64,000 nt of DNA, from NCBI GenBank assembly GCA_017642895.1, contig JAEPON010000008.1, positions 62,001 through 126,000 of the forward strand. The letters are read 5' to 3'. Source of the DNA: Roseitalea sp. (GTDB lineage Bacteria; Pseudomonadota; Alphaproteobacteria; Rhizobiales; Rhizobiaceae). Of this stretch, positions 43,467 to 51,425 are shown piece after piece; positions within the stretch are counted from its first letter, which is position 1, and the number at the start of each line of letters is the position of its first letter. Below the pieces are notes generated by a model. The model was not told the DNA's origin. It saw only the letters and a list, made by a program, of their open reading frames with translations, and did no database searches. A program made the translations under genes and the position numbers.

Positions 43467-44142
43467 CCGGTGGGCTTGCGGTGATCGTCGTGGGAAGCGC
43501 CGGTTCGAAAACCGCTGTCCCGAAGCGTTGTGGCACTCTTTCGAGCGGCGCAAACAGCTTGTCGTCTCCGCTTTCGCTTTGACGGCGTTTGCGCAGATCC
43601 ACGGCACGGCATGACCGCCGCACCGAATCTCGGCCGCCTCGGGTCCGCTTGCGAGCCTGATGGCTGCGGCAGGACATTGCCGAAACCGGATCGCGCGCAC
43701 GCATCCCACCTTCTTTCCGCACCGGCTTGGGGGCTCATCGCCCAGACGCGGCACCTCTGCTGCGCCCAACCGGTCCACCGCCGCGCCCGCCGTTGGTGGT
43801 GGCCATCCGACGTTCCGAAGGGCGCGGTGCGATGAGTATGGGGCAGGCGCACCGTGGTTGGATAAGTTTTTTGAGGCCGCCGCCCTGGCCCTCGATTCCC
43901 GGCTCTGGGGCCGGGGGAAGGGCGCTGTCGTTTGGTGCCCGGAGCGGCCGCCCGCTCGAAACATGCTTGTTCGGCGGGCTCCGCCGGCTTAGCATGCGCC
44001 CATGATGATGAAAGTCGCATCGCTGGTAGAGGGTGGCCGGGCCATCGGCGCGCCCTATGGCAAAGCGCAGGAATGGTGGCCGCCGCCGGTGCTCTGACCG
44101 CCGCGCTTACCCCGATCCCTCATTCATCAGGCTGGTTTTCCC

Positions 44143-45273
44143 ATGACAATCGCTGACCTTGCGGTCCTTCCCGGCATGCTCGCCGTGACATGGACCGACG
44201 GAACCCTGACGCGCTACCCGACGATCTGGCTGCGCGACAATTGCCTCTCGGGCCTGCACCCGCAGACGCAGGAACGGACGCTCGATCTTCTTTCGCTCGA
44301 CCAAAGCCCCGAACTGCTCGCCGCCGGGCGCGCCGGCTCGCATGTCGAACTGCGCTATGCGGACGGCCATGTGAGCACCATGCCGTTGGCCTTTCTCGAT
44401 GGCCACCGGCCTGGCACGGCCGCCGCCGACGCCGCTGCGATGGCAAAGACGCTGTGGCGCGCCGATCTCGGATCGGTGGGCATTCCGCGTCATCGGGCAT
44501 CGTCCATCCTCGCCGACGATGCGGCCTTGCATGCCTGGCTTGTTGACACCGCCGCCAGCGGGCTCACCATCGTCGAGGGCCTGGACGACCGCGTGTCGGC
44601 GGGCACGGACATCGCCGGCCGGATCGGCTTTCTGCGTCGGACCAATTTCGGCACGACCTTCGAGGTGGTCAGCAAGCCCGATCCCAACAATCTGGCCTAT
44701 ACGTCGGTGGCCCTGCCGCTGCACACCGATCTGCCCAACCAGGAGGTGCCGCCCGGCTACCAGTTCCTGCACTGCCTGGCCAATGGGGCACAAGGCGGTG
44801 GTTCCGTGTTCGCCGACGGCTTTGCCATCGCCGCCGATCTGCGCACCGAAGACCCCAAGGCCTTCCGCCTGCTCAGCGAGATCGCGATCCCCTTCCGCTT
44901 TCATGACGAGGGGACGGACATCAGTGTGCGCCAGCCGGTGCTGACGCTGGACGAGCACGACGATCTGATCGAGGTGCGCTTCAACGCCCATATTGCCGGT
45001 GTCTTCGACATGCCGTCTGACCGGATGCCGGCCTACTACGACGCCTACCGCGCTTTCATGGCCAAGACCCGCGACCCGGCGTACCACCTGACGCTGAAGC
45101 TTGAAGCCGGGCAGATGGTGGTCTTCGACAATCGGCGCGTGTTGCACGGGCGCGAGGCGTTCGATCCGTCCACCGGCCACCGGCACCTGCATGGCTGTTA
45201 TGTGGACCGGGGCGAATTTGCCTCGCGCCTGCGCGTTCTGGCCCGTCACCGGGAACGTGTTGTCGCCGCTTGA
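44143..45273 (+). CDS. Gamma-butyrobetaine hydroxylase-like 2-oxoglutarate dioxygenase
   Basis: A 376-residue Fe(II)/2-oxoglutarate enzyme of the TauD/BBOX type. An N-terminal GBBH-like domain (residues 10-85) precedes the oxygenase core. Iron ligands are His194 and Asp196 (LPLHTDLPN) and His335 (RRVLHGREAF); Arg347 (TGHRHLHGC) probably binds 2-oxoglutarate. Of the zinc-binding Cys usual in the N-terminal domain only one remains (RDNCLSGLHP). The family hydroxylates trimethylammonium substrates in carnitine metabolism. No carnitine transport or dehydrogenase gene is adjacent, so the substrate is open. Confidence 0.85.
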   Translation: MTIADLAVLPGMLAVTWTDGTLTRYPTIWLRDNCLSGLHPQTQERTLDLLSLDQSPELLAAGRAGSHVELRYADGHVSTMPLAFLDGHRPGTAAADAAAMAKTLWRADLGSVGIPRHRASSILADDAALHAWLVDTAASGLTIVEGLDDRVSAGTDIAGRIGFLRRTNFGTTFEVVSKPDPNNLAYTSVALPLHTDLPNQEVPPGYQFLHCLANGAQGGGSVFADGFAIAADLRTEDPKAFRLLSEIAIPFRFHDEGTDISVRQPVLTLDEHDDLIEVRFNAHIAGVFDMPSDRMPAYYDAYRAFMAKTRDPAYHLTLKLEAGQMVVFDNRRVLHGREAFDPSTGHRHLHGCYVDRGEFASRLRVLARHRERVVAA

Positions 45274-45318
45274 GGGGAAAGGTCCTTCGGCCGGCGCGCC
45301 GGGCCGTCGCGGGATCGA

Positions 45319-45672
45319 TCAGATCTCCGACACCATCTGGAAGCCGCCATGGATCAGCCGCTTGCCGTCGAACGGCATCGGGCTCTGGTCCGCCTGCATG
45401 CGCGGATCGGCGAAGACCTTCTCCATGCCCGCATCGCGCGCCGCCTTGTCCGGCCACAGCACCCACGAAAAGACCACCGTCTCGTCATCGCCGGCCTTCA
45501 CCGCCATGGCGAACGAGGTGACCTGGCCGTCGGGCACGTCATCGCCCCAGCAGTCGATCACCGCCAGCGCGCCATGATCCTTGAAGACGGGGCCGGTTGC
45601 CTCGGCATGATCGATAAAGGCTTGCTTGTTGTCGTTGGGCACGGCGGCGACAAATCCGTCGACATAGGCCAT
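45319..45672 (-). CDS. DUF1428 family protein, copy 1
   Basis: A 117-residue protein of the DUF1428 ferredoxin-like-fold family (dimeric alpha-beta barrel type), with MAYVDGFVAAVPNDNKQAF at the start, then DCWGDDVPDGQVTSF and VVFSWVLWPDKAARDAGM. The start at 45672 removes eight unlikely N-terminal residues. A second copy lies at 46958. Function is unknown in the family; some relatives are involved in stress responses. It is convergent with the dioxygenase gene. Confidence 0.88.
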   Translation of the reverse strand: MAYVDGFVAAVPNDNKQAFIDHAEATGPVFKDHGALAVIDCWGDDVPDGQVTSFAMAVKAGDDETVVFSWVLWPDKAARDAGMEKVFADPRMQADQSPMPFDGKRLIHGGFQMVSEI

Positions 45673-45757
45673 GGCGCGTCCTCCCGATGCGATCACATTC
45701 CACGCCAGCCTATGCGCCGGTCATGATAGCGGCAAGAGGCCGGCAAGCGCCCGCCGC

Positions 45758-46210
45758 TCACGCCCGCTCGTCCTTGGGCGAACCCATCACCACATAGGTG
45801 GTGATCGAGCGCACCTGCGGGATGGCACCGAGCACATCGGCGTGAAACTGCTTGTAGGCGGCGATATCGGCCACCTCGACGCGCAGCAGATATTCGATCA
45901 GCCCCGTGACGTTATGGCATTCGCGCACCTGCGGTACGAGCGATACCGCGCGCTCGAATGCGTCCTGTGAGGCCTTGGAATGGTCCGCCAGCCCGATGCC
46001 GACATAGGCGGCGAAGGCCTGGCCGAGCTTCGTCCGGTCGATCACCGCCCGGTAACCGCTGATGACGCCGGACCGCTCAAGCTCCTGCACGCGGCGCAGG
46101 CAGGCCGAGGGCGACAGGTTCACCCGCGCCGCCAGATCGATGTTGCTGATCCGGCCGTCGATCGAAAGCACGCGCAATATCTCTTCGCTTTTGGCGTCAA
46201 TTTCCTTCAT
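45758..46210 (-). CDS. Lrp/AsnC-family transcriptional regulator
   Basis: A 150-residue regulator with an N-terminal HTH (about residues 5-55; LRVLSIDGRISNIDLAARVNLSPSACLRRVQELE) and a C-terminal RAM/effector domain (VRECHNVTGLIEYLLRVEV). The start MKEIDAKSEEIL is typical; the upstream frame extension is not. It diverges from a LysE-type exporter gene with 73 bp between them, the common arrangement in which an amino acid-sensing Lrp protein controls the exporter. Confidence 0.92.
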   Translation of the reverse strand: MKEIDAKSEEILRVLSIDGRISNIDLAARVNLSPSACLRRVQELERSGVISGYRAVIDRTKLGQAFAAYVGIGLADHSKASQDAFERAVSLVPQVRECHNVTGLIEYLLRVEVADIAAYKQFHADVLGAIPQVRSITTYVVMGSPKDERA

Positions 46211-46283
46211 TGGTTGCGCATATTGATCGAAACTGACCAACAAAGAAAGCACATTGCGCATCTTTCAGGCGCAGCATTGTGCG

Positions 46284-46877
46284 ATGAACGCCGAATTGCT
46301 TGCCGCCTTTGCGACCTTCGCCTTCGTCTCGTCGATCACGCCGGGGCCGAACAATCTGATGCTTCTGGCCTCGGGCGCCAATTTCGGCATCGTCCGCACG
46401 ATCCCGCACATGCTGGGCATCGGCATCGGCTTTACGGTGATGATCGTGCTGGTCGGCGTCGGGCTGATGCAGATCTTCGATGCCGTGCCGGCCAGCCATG
46501 CGATGCTGAAAATCCTCTCCGTCGCCTATCTTCTCTGGCTGGCCTTCAAGATTGCCCATGCCGGCGCACCGCAAGGGGGAGAGGCGCAGGGCACGCCCAT
46601 GACGTTCCTGCAGGCCGCCGCGTTCCAATGGGTCAACCCCAAGGCCTGGACCATGGCGCTGACGGCGATCACCATTTACGCGCCCGACCGCAGCTTTTCC
46701 GCGATCGCGCTGGTGGCGCTGGTCTTCGGGCTGATCAATTTGCCGTCGGTCAGCACATGGACGCTGATCGGCCAACAGATGCAGCGCTTTCTGACCGATG
46801 CGCGGCGCCTGCGTGTCTTTAACTGGACCATGGCGGCGCTGCTGGTCGCTTCGCTGTGGCCGGTGCTCGCCGGCTGA
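46284..46877 (+). CDS. LysE/RhtB-family amino acid exporter
   Basis: A 197-residue inner-membrane exporter with six predicted helices and the family signature SSITPGPNNLMLLASGANFG near residues 16-35. A second conserved element is FQWVNPKAW about residue 115. It should export an amino acid or a homoserine-lactone-like compound. The divergent Lrp-type regulator gene is the likely controller; the substrate cannot be read from the sequence. Confidence 0.92.
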   Translation: MNAELLAAFATFAFVSSITPGPNNLMLLASGANFGIVRTIPHMLGIGIGFTVMIVLVGVGLMQIFDAVPASHAMLKILSVAYLLWLAFKIAHAGAPQGGEAQGTPMTFLQAAAFQWVNPKAWTMALTAITIYAPDRSFSAIALVALVFGLINLPSVSTWTLIGQQMQRFLTDARRLRVFNWTMAALLVASLWPVLAG

Positions 46878-46957
46878 CCGGCCGGTTCGTTTCCGCTTTT
46901 TTCACCCCTGCGGATTAGAGCTACGCTTCAGCGACCACGAAGGCGAAAGGATCGGAG

Positions 46958-47311
46958 ATGCAGTGTGTGGACGTGCTTGTCGCTTCCGTGCCGGGCGCCA
47001 ACCGCAAGGCGTTCGTTCGCCACGCGGAGACCGCCGCATCGGTCTTCAAGACGAACGGCGCGGTGAGCGCGCATTTTTGCTGGGGCGAAAATGTTCCCGA
47101 CGGCGACGTGACATCGCTGCCGCTCGCCGTGCGATGTGAGGAAGGCGAGACCGTCGTGTTCGCGTGGGTTGTCTGGCCGTCCGAAGATGCACGCGCGGTG
47201 GGGATGCCGCGGGCGTTCGGCGATTCGCGCATGCAGGCCCGATACAGCCCGATCCCCTATGATCCGGTGCGCGCCGTTCACGGCATGTTCGTGCCGGTCG
47301 TCGAGGCCTGA
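46958..47311 (+). CDS. DUF1428 family protein, copy 2
   Basis: A 117-residue paralogue of the protein at 45319, with the same length and aligned blocks: VDVLVASVPGANRKAFVRHA, HFCWGENVPDGDVTSLPLAV, VVFAWVVWPSEDARAVGM. The two copies flank the Lrp/LysE pair. A GAAAGGATCGGAG ribosome site precedes the ATG. Its last 34 bp overlap the end of the convergent MFS gene, so the two 3' ends are antisense to one another. Confidence 0.88.
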   Translation: MQCVDVLVASVPGANRKAFVRHAETAASVFKTNGAVSAHFCWGENVPDGDVTSLPLAVRCEEGETVVFAWVVWPSEDARAVGMPRAFGDSRMQARYSPIPYDPVRAVHGMFVPVVEA

Positions 47312-48543
47312 TCCTCTTCCTCCGCGCGCGGGTTCATCGCCAGCGTTTCCGGCGTCGAGAAGCGCGCCGTCGGCACGCGCACATAGGCCCGGCGGATGGC
47401 GGCTGCCGCGCGCTGACGGATGCGCCATATGGTAAAGCCGATCAGCACCGTGTGGGCGGCGGCAATCGTCATGAACAGGCCCTCGGGTCCGGCAAGGCCC
47501 ATCACCGCCCCCGCGATCAGCGGTCCGGCGATCGAGCCGATGCCGAACAGCAGCAGCAGGCCGCCCGACGTGCGCAGGAAGTCGTCCTCTGACGCATGAT
47601 CGTTGGCGTGGCTGACGAGCAGCGGATACATGGTGTGGATGAACGCGCCGAACAGGCCGGCCCCGATCAGGATCGGCACGGGGTCGCGGGGCGCGGCGAC
47701 GATGAAATAGACCGAGGTCGCGACCGCCAGCACGCCCACGGTGATCAGCACATGGCGGCGGTCGGTCTTGTCGGACGCATAGCCGACCGGCACCTGCGCC
47801 ACCGCGCCGGCGATCAGCGTCGCCGACAGGAAGATGGCGATGGCCGCCACGCTCATGCCGATGGCGTTGCCATAGACGGCCGCCAGCGTGCCGAACGCCG
47901 AATTGGCCATGCCGATGAGCACGATGCCGACGACGGCGACCGGCGAGTTGCGCCACAATTTGGGGATGTCGAGCGACACTTCGGTCAGCGGCCTGGGCTG
48001 CTGCGATGCATAGAGCGCGGTGGGGATCATGGCGAGCGCATAGAACACCGCGCCCAGCACGAAGAAGGTCTCCGCGCCCGTATCGCCCAGTGGCAGCACC
48101 ATCTGGCCGATGGTGGTCGCGGTCAGATTGACCATCGCATAGATGCCGAAGACCCGGCCGCGGCTGTCCGGCCCCGAGCGTTCGTTGAGCCAGCTTTCCA
48201 TGATCTGCTGGGCGCCGGCGAAGCAGAAGCCCGACAGGGCGCGCAAGGGGATCCACGCCGACGGATGCATCACGAGCAGCGACAATAGGATCGCCACGCT
48301 CGCCAGAGCCGTCATCGCGCCGAACGAGCGGATATGGCCGACGCGCTTGACCGTGCGCGGCACGATCAGGCAGCCGAGCACGAAGCCGATCGCCCAGCCC
48401 GTGCCCAGAAGGCCGAGCGAAAACGCCGAGAACCCCTCCTGCGCGCCGCGCACGGGTAGGATCAGCCCGTTGACGCCGCCAGCGAACATCAGGGCCGACG
48501 CGCCGATCAGAAGCGGCGCGGTGGATTTGGGCAGGAGGGGCAT
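47278..48543 (-). CDS. MFS transporter (paralogue of the gene at 34603)
   Basis: A 421-residue major facilitator with about twelve helices. It aligns throughout with the protein at 34603, for example FCFAGAQQIMESWLNERSGPDSRGRVFGIYAMVNL against FALAGAYMVVESWLNEKATNESRGQIFSFYMIMNM, and shares its C-terminal TPET(x)4NPR(x)EE-like tail. The duplication is old, as identity is moderate. The substrate is unknown. The 3' end runs into the DUF1428 gene by 34 bp. Confidence 0.9.
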   Translation of the reverse strand: MPLLPKSTAPLLIGASALMFAGGVNGLILPVRGAQEGFSAFSLGLLGTGWAIGFVLGCLIVPRTVKRVGHIRSFGAMTALASVAILLSLLVMHPSAWIPLRALSGFCFAGAQQIMESWLNERSGPDSRGRVFGIYAMVNLTATTIGQMVLPLGDTGAETFFVLGAVFYALAMIPTALYASQQPRPLTEVSLDIPKLWRNSPVAVVGIVLIGMANSAFGTLAAVYGNAIGMSVAAIAIFLSATLIAGAVAQVPVGYASDKTDRRHVLITVGVLAVATSVYFIVAAPRDPVPILIGAGLFGAFIHTMYPLLVSHANDHASEDDFLRTSGGLLLLFGIGSIAGPLIAGAVMGLAGPEGLFMTIAAAHTVLIGFTIWRIRQRAAAAIRRAYVRVPTARFSTPETLAMNPRAEEEDQASTTGTNMP

Positions 48544-48595
48544 GAGCTTTTCGGTTCCGTTCCGTGCTGTGCTGGTGGTCCAAGGCTGCCGAAAG

Positions 48596-48913
48596 TCAGC
48601 CGTCGCCGAACGCCTCTTTCAGCCGATCGCCCTGCATCATCGCAGAATGCAGAATGGTGACGATGCCGATCTCGCCATCATCCATCGTTTTCCAATAGAT
48701 GATGTGGCGTTGATGGCGCGTGAAGTATCCGTCGACGCCGAACTCTGGAGGAACAGGACGCCAGAGGACAGCGCGATCAGCGATGCGCTGGAACGTCTCG
48801 AACAGGCCATTCAGATAGGCATCGGCCTGTTGCCCGCTCCATGTCTTTCGCGTGTAGGTATAGATGTCGACCAGCGCGGCGCGGGCGTCCGACGACAGGA
48901 CAAATCGCGTCAT
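48596..48913 (-). CDS. parE: ParE-type toxin
   Basis: A 105-residue RelE/ParE-superfamily toxin. It opens FVLSSDARAALVDIYTYTRKTWSGQQADAYLNGL and has the typical C-terminal strand pair YFTRHQRHIIYWKTMDDGEIGIVTILHSAMM. ParE toxins inhibit DNA gyrase. The gene overlaps the antitoxin gene by 4 bp downstream of it, the standard order for parDE. Length and ends look intact, so the pair is probably functional. Confidence 0.92.
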   Translation of the reverse strand: MTRFVLSSDARAALVDIYTYTRKTWSGQQADAYLNGLFETFQRIADRAVLWRPVPPEFGVDGYFTRHQRHIIYWKTMDDGEIGIVTILHSAMMQGDRLKEAFGDG

Positions 48914-49176
48914 CCATCCTGCTCGGCCGCTGCCAGCCGCCTGATGTCGTCAGCGGACGTCGCCTCATAGTCGGTGTCGGGTGCAGCATAGGCCGCTTGA
49001 AGGCGGAGCTTGACTGCTTCGAGCGCCGCGTCTTCCGTTGCCGCCTTGTCACGGCGGATCAGGTCCCGAATATACTCCGAGACGTTCTCATAAGACCCGT
49101 GTCTTGTCGTTTTCTCGATATGCTCGCGCAACGCGCCACTGACACGGACATTGATACTGGTCGTCGACATGGCCAT
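48910..49176 (-). CDS. parD: ParD-type antitoxin
   Basis: An 88-residue antitoxin with an N-terminal ribbon-helix-helix (SINVRVSGALREHIEKTTRHGSYENVSEYIRDLI) that should bind its own promoter as a dimer, and an acidic C-terminal tail for wrapping the toxin. The ATG at 49176 is preceded by GAGGATGAA. Candidate operator repeats lie about 25 bp upstream. It is the promoter-proximal gene of the pair. Confidence 0.93.
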   Translation of the reverse strand: MAMSTTSINVRVSGALREHIEKTTRHGSYENVSEYIRDLIRRDKAATEDAALEAVKLRLQAAYAAPDTDYEATSADDIRRLAAAEQDG

Positions 49177-49200
49177 TTCATCCTCACCGCAGGGTGAAGA

Positions 49201-49229
49201 ATATTGCAGATATTGTGGGCAATCGCAAT
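49201..49229 (-). promoter_or_regulatory. Candidate ParD operator
   Basis: A short A/T-rich block upstream of parD has ATATTG twice in direct orientation (49201-49206 and 49210-49215), and ATTGC (49203-49207) matched by inverted GCAAT at 49219-49223 and 49225-49229. Spaced repeats of this kind just upstream of the start are typical of autoregulated ParD sites. Binding is inferred. Confidence 0.4.
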
Positions 49230-49317
49230 CTGGGACGTCAGTTTGCCCACGGTCTCAAACAACAATGCGCCCGTTGCGCGCCAAATCGGGCGTCCGGCCA
49301 GGACGGTCGAACCGCCC

Positions 49318-50838
49318 CTACTGAAACGCCGTCTCCGAAAAGCTTCTGAGTTTCCGCGAATGCAGCCGTTCGGGCGGCATCTGCGCCAGCTTCTCCATCG
49401 CCTTGATGCCGATGATCAGATGCTGGTTGACCTGCGTGCGGTAGAAGTCCGACGCCATGCCCGGCATCTTCAGTTCGCCATGCAGCGGCTTGTCGGAGAC
49501 GCACAAGAGCGTGCCGTACGGCACCCGGAACCGGAAGCCGTTGGCGGCGATCGTGGCCGATTCCATGTCCAGCGCGATCGAGCGCGATTGCGACAGCCGC
49601 TTGACCGGCCCGCGCTGGTCGCGCAGCTCCCAGTTGCGGTTGTCGATGGTGGCGACCGTGCCCGTGCGCATGATGCGTTTGAGATCATAGCCCGACAGCC
49701 CGGTCACTTCGGCGACCGCCTGTTCGAGCGCCACCTGCACCTCGGCCAGCGGCGGCACGGGCACCGACAGCGGCAGATCGTCGTCGAGCACCGAATCCTC
49801 GCGCACGTAGGCATGGGCCAGCACATAATCGCCCAGTTGCTGCGTGTTGCGCAGGCCCGCGCAATGGCCGAGCATCAGCCAGGCATGCGGGCGCAGCACG
49901 GCGATATGGTCGGTGATCGTCTTGGCGTTGGACGGGCCGACGCCGATATTGACCATGGTGATGCCGGTGCGGTCGGGCCGTGTCAGATGATAGGTCGGCA
50001 TTTGCGGCAGGCGCGGCGGCGCCGTGCCGCTTTCGGGTTCACCCGCGCCAGCCCGGGTCACCAGATTGCCCGGCTCGACGAAGCTCTCATAGCCCGACCC
50101 GGGGTCGGCGATCTGTTGCCGTGCAAACGCGCAGAACTCGTCGATATAGAACTGGTAGTTGGTGAAAAGGACGAAGTTCTGGAAATGGCGTGGGCTGGTC
50201 GCCGTGTAGTGCGACAGCCGGTGCAGGGAATAATCGACGCGCTGGGCGGTGAACGGGGCGAGCGGCGAGGGCTGGCCCGGCGCCGGCTCGAAATCGCCGT
50301 TTGCGATGTCGTCATTGGTCACGTTCAGGTCCGGCACGTCGAACACGTCGCGCAGCGGGCGGGTCAACTGGTCGGCTTTGGCGCCGTCCACATGGGTGCC
50401 CTCCAGAAACGCAAAATGCAGCGGGATCGGCGTGCCCGATTCAGACACTTCCACGGCCACGTTGTGGTTCTTGAGCAAAAGCCCGATCTGGGTTTCAAGG
50501 TACCCGCCGAACAGGTCCGGCCGGGTCACCGTGGTGGCATAATGGCCCGGCTGGGCCAGATGGCCATAGGCCAGGCGCGAATCGACCTGATTGTAGCTGG
50601 CGGTCTTGACCGAAAGCTGCGGGTAATAGGCGCGCACGCGCGCTTCGAGATCACCCTTGTCGGTCATCTCGGCAAAGGCGTCACGGATGAAGGCGGTGTT
50701 GCGCTCGTAAAGCGCGCGCAAGGCGGCAACCGCCTCGGCGGGATCGGTGTAGAAGGCGGGGCGTTCGGGCGGCGGGGTCAGAAATCCGGAACCGTCGTGA
50801 CCGCCCGTGTGATGTGATTCGTCTGTTCTCTTGTCCAT
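49318..50838 (-). CDS. amn: AMP nucleosidase
   Basis: A 506-residue enzyme that cleaves AMP to adenine and ribose 5-phosphate, balancing adenylate pools. It has the AMP nucleosidase N-terminal domain (RVRAYYPQLSVKTA; YLETQIGLLLKNHNVAVEV) and a C-terminal phosphorylase-type core (VNIGVGPSNAKTITDHIAVLRPHAWLMLGHCAGLR). The DMESATIAANGFRFRVPYGTLLCVSD element is the usual purine/ribose-binding segment. Length matches the bacterial enzyme. The ATG at 50838 was accepted because no better start is visible. Confidence 0.95.
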   Translation of the reverse strand: MDKRTDESHHTGGHDGSGFLTPPPERPAFYTDPAEAVAALRALYERNTAFIRDAFAEMTDKGDLEARVRAYYPQLSVKTASYNQVDSRLAYGHLAQPGHYATTVTRPDLFGGYLETQIGLLLKNHNVAVEVSESGTPIPLHFAFLEGTHVDGAKADQLTRPLRDVFDVPDLNVTNDDIANGDFEPAPGQPSPLAPFTAQRVDYSLHRLSHYTATSPRHFQNFVLFTNYQFYIDEFCAFARQQIADPGSGYESFVEPGNLVTRAGAGEPESGTAPPRLPQMPTYHLTRPDRTGITMVNIGVGPSNAKTITDHIAVLRPHAWLMLGHCAGLRNTQQLGDYVLAHAYVREDSVLDDDLPLSVPVPPLAEVQVALEQAVAEVTGLSGYDLKRIMRTGTVATIDNRNWELRDQRGPVKRLSQSRSIALDMESATIAANGFRFRVPYGTLLCVSDKPLHGELKMPGMASDFYRTQVNQHLIIGIKAMEKLAQMPPERLHSRKLRSFSETAFQ

Positions 50839-50907
50839 GCACCATCATATACGGCCAGATCATTGCACGCAAAAGACGGGGGCGCGGCGATCTTTGGACC
50901 GGACGCG

Positions 50908-51090
50908 TCACGGCCGCATCAGCGAGACATAGAGGACGAAGCCGACACCATTGCCCTTGCGGGCGCCTTCATCGGCCTGGGCGGCGGCAAAGCCGGCCAG
51001 AGGGCCGACGAACAAGGTGGCCAGAAGCGTGGCCCGTGTAAGGGTGCGAACGGTGTGGAAGCGGCGGCGCTTGGTGGTGTTCATGGTCAT
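50908..51090 (-). CDS. Small exported or membrane protein
   Basis: A 60-residue protein starting MTMNTTKRRRF, with a basic N-terminus, a hydrophobic stretch (LLATLFVGPLAGFAAAQ), then a short hydrophilic part and a hydrophobic end. An AGGGG ribosome site lies upstream. It follows the next small gene in the same direction after 17 bp. Function is unknown. Confidence 0.5.
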   Translation of the reverse strand: MTMNTTKRRRFHTVRTLTRATLLATLFVGPLAGFAAAQADEGARKGNGVGFVLYVSLMRP

Positions 51091-51107
51091 GATCGGCCCC
51101 TGACGAA

Positions 51108-51275
51108 CTACTGGCGCGGGATGGCGCACACGCGCGGGCGCTCGAAAACGCACGGCATGGTCGATTGAACTTTCCAGGAATAGGCCGGCCCGCTGCTCTG
51201 CTCGATCAGGCTGATCATCGCGAACGCAAAGATCATCGCGATCAGGCATATGATGATGAAGCGGCGTGCGAGCAT
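51108..51275 (-). CDS. Small single-pass membrane protein
   Basis: A 55-residue protein, MLARRFIIICLIAMIFAFAM followed by a short periplasmic-looking tail with two Cys and a VFERPRVCAIPRQ end. The hydrophobic helix follows two Arg, a normal inside-positive arrangement. AGGAAAGGG precedes the ATG at 51275. It is probably co-transcribed with the 60-residue gene downstream. Confidence 0.5.
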   Translation of the reverse strand: MLARRFIIICLIAMIFAFAMISLIEQSSGPAYSWKVQSTMPCVFERPRVCAIPRQ

Positions 51276-51425
51276 GGGCTGTGTCCCTTTCCTGTCGCAC
51301 ACATTAGAAAGGGCGCACTGAACCGGTGCTGAGGTGGCCGTTCATATCGCGTTCAGGGTCGTTAACGCGGCTTGCGCTTGGCGCCGGCGAGCCTATGTGC
51401 GAAGGCGACATAACGGGAGAAGCCC

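Larger units (their letters stand above)
43250..44142. other. Gene-poor region of about 0.9 kb
   Basis: No frame here looks like a gene on either strand: those present are short, overlapping and rich in Arg, Pro and Ser. The region holds two strong inverted repeats (separate entries), a hairpin-forming CCCGGCTCTGGGGCCGGG at about 43898-43916 and a GGCGCGGGCCCGG stretch near 43277. A 31-codon frame at 44002-44097 (MMMKVASLVEGGRAIGAPYG...) has no clear ribosome site and is not called. It could contain a structured RNA or decayed repeat elements. Confidence 0.5.

Noticed and set aside
43349..44020. Minus-strand frame of 223 codons in the gene-poor region
   Set aside because: Rich in Arg, Ser and Pro, overlapped by equally long frames in other phases, with no conserved block. 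It does not look like a gene.
44002..44097. 31-codon frame starting with three ATGs before the dioxygenase gene
   Set aside because: No clear ribosome site and too short to judge; the opening vaguely resembles the start of a hydrolase but this cannot be supported.
49204..50817. Plus-strand open frame of 537 codons opposite AMP nucleosidase
   Set aside because: Antisense to a clearly identified enzyme; composition is that of a GC-rich shadow frame.
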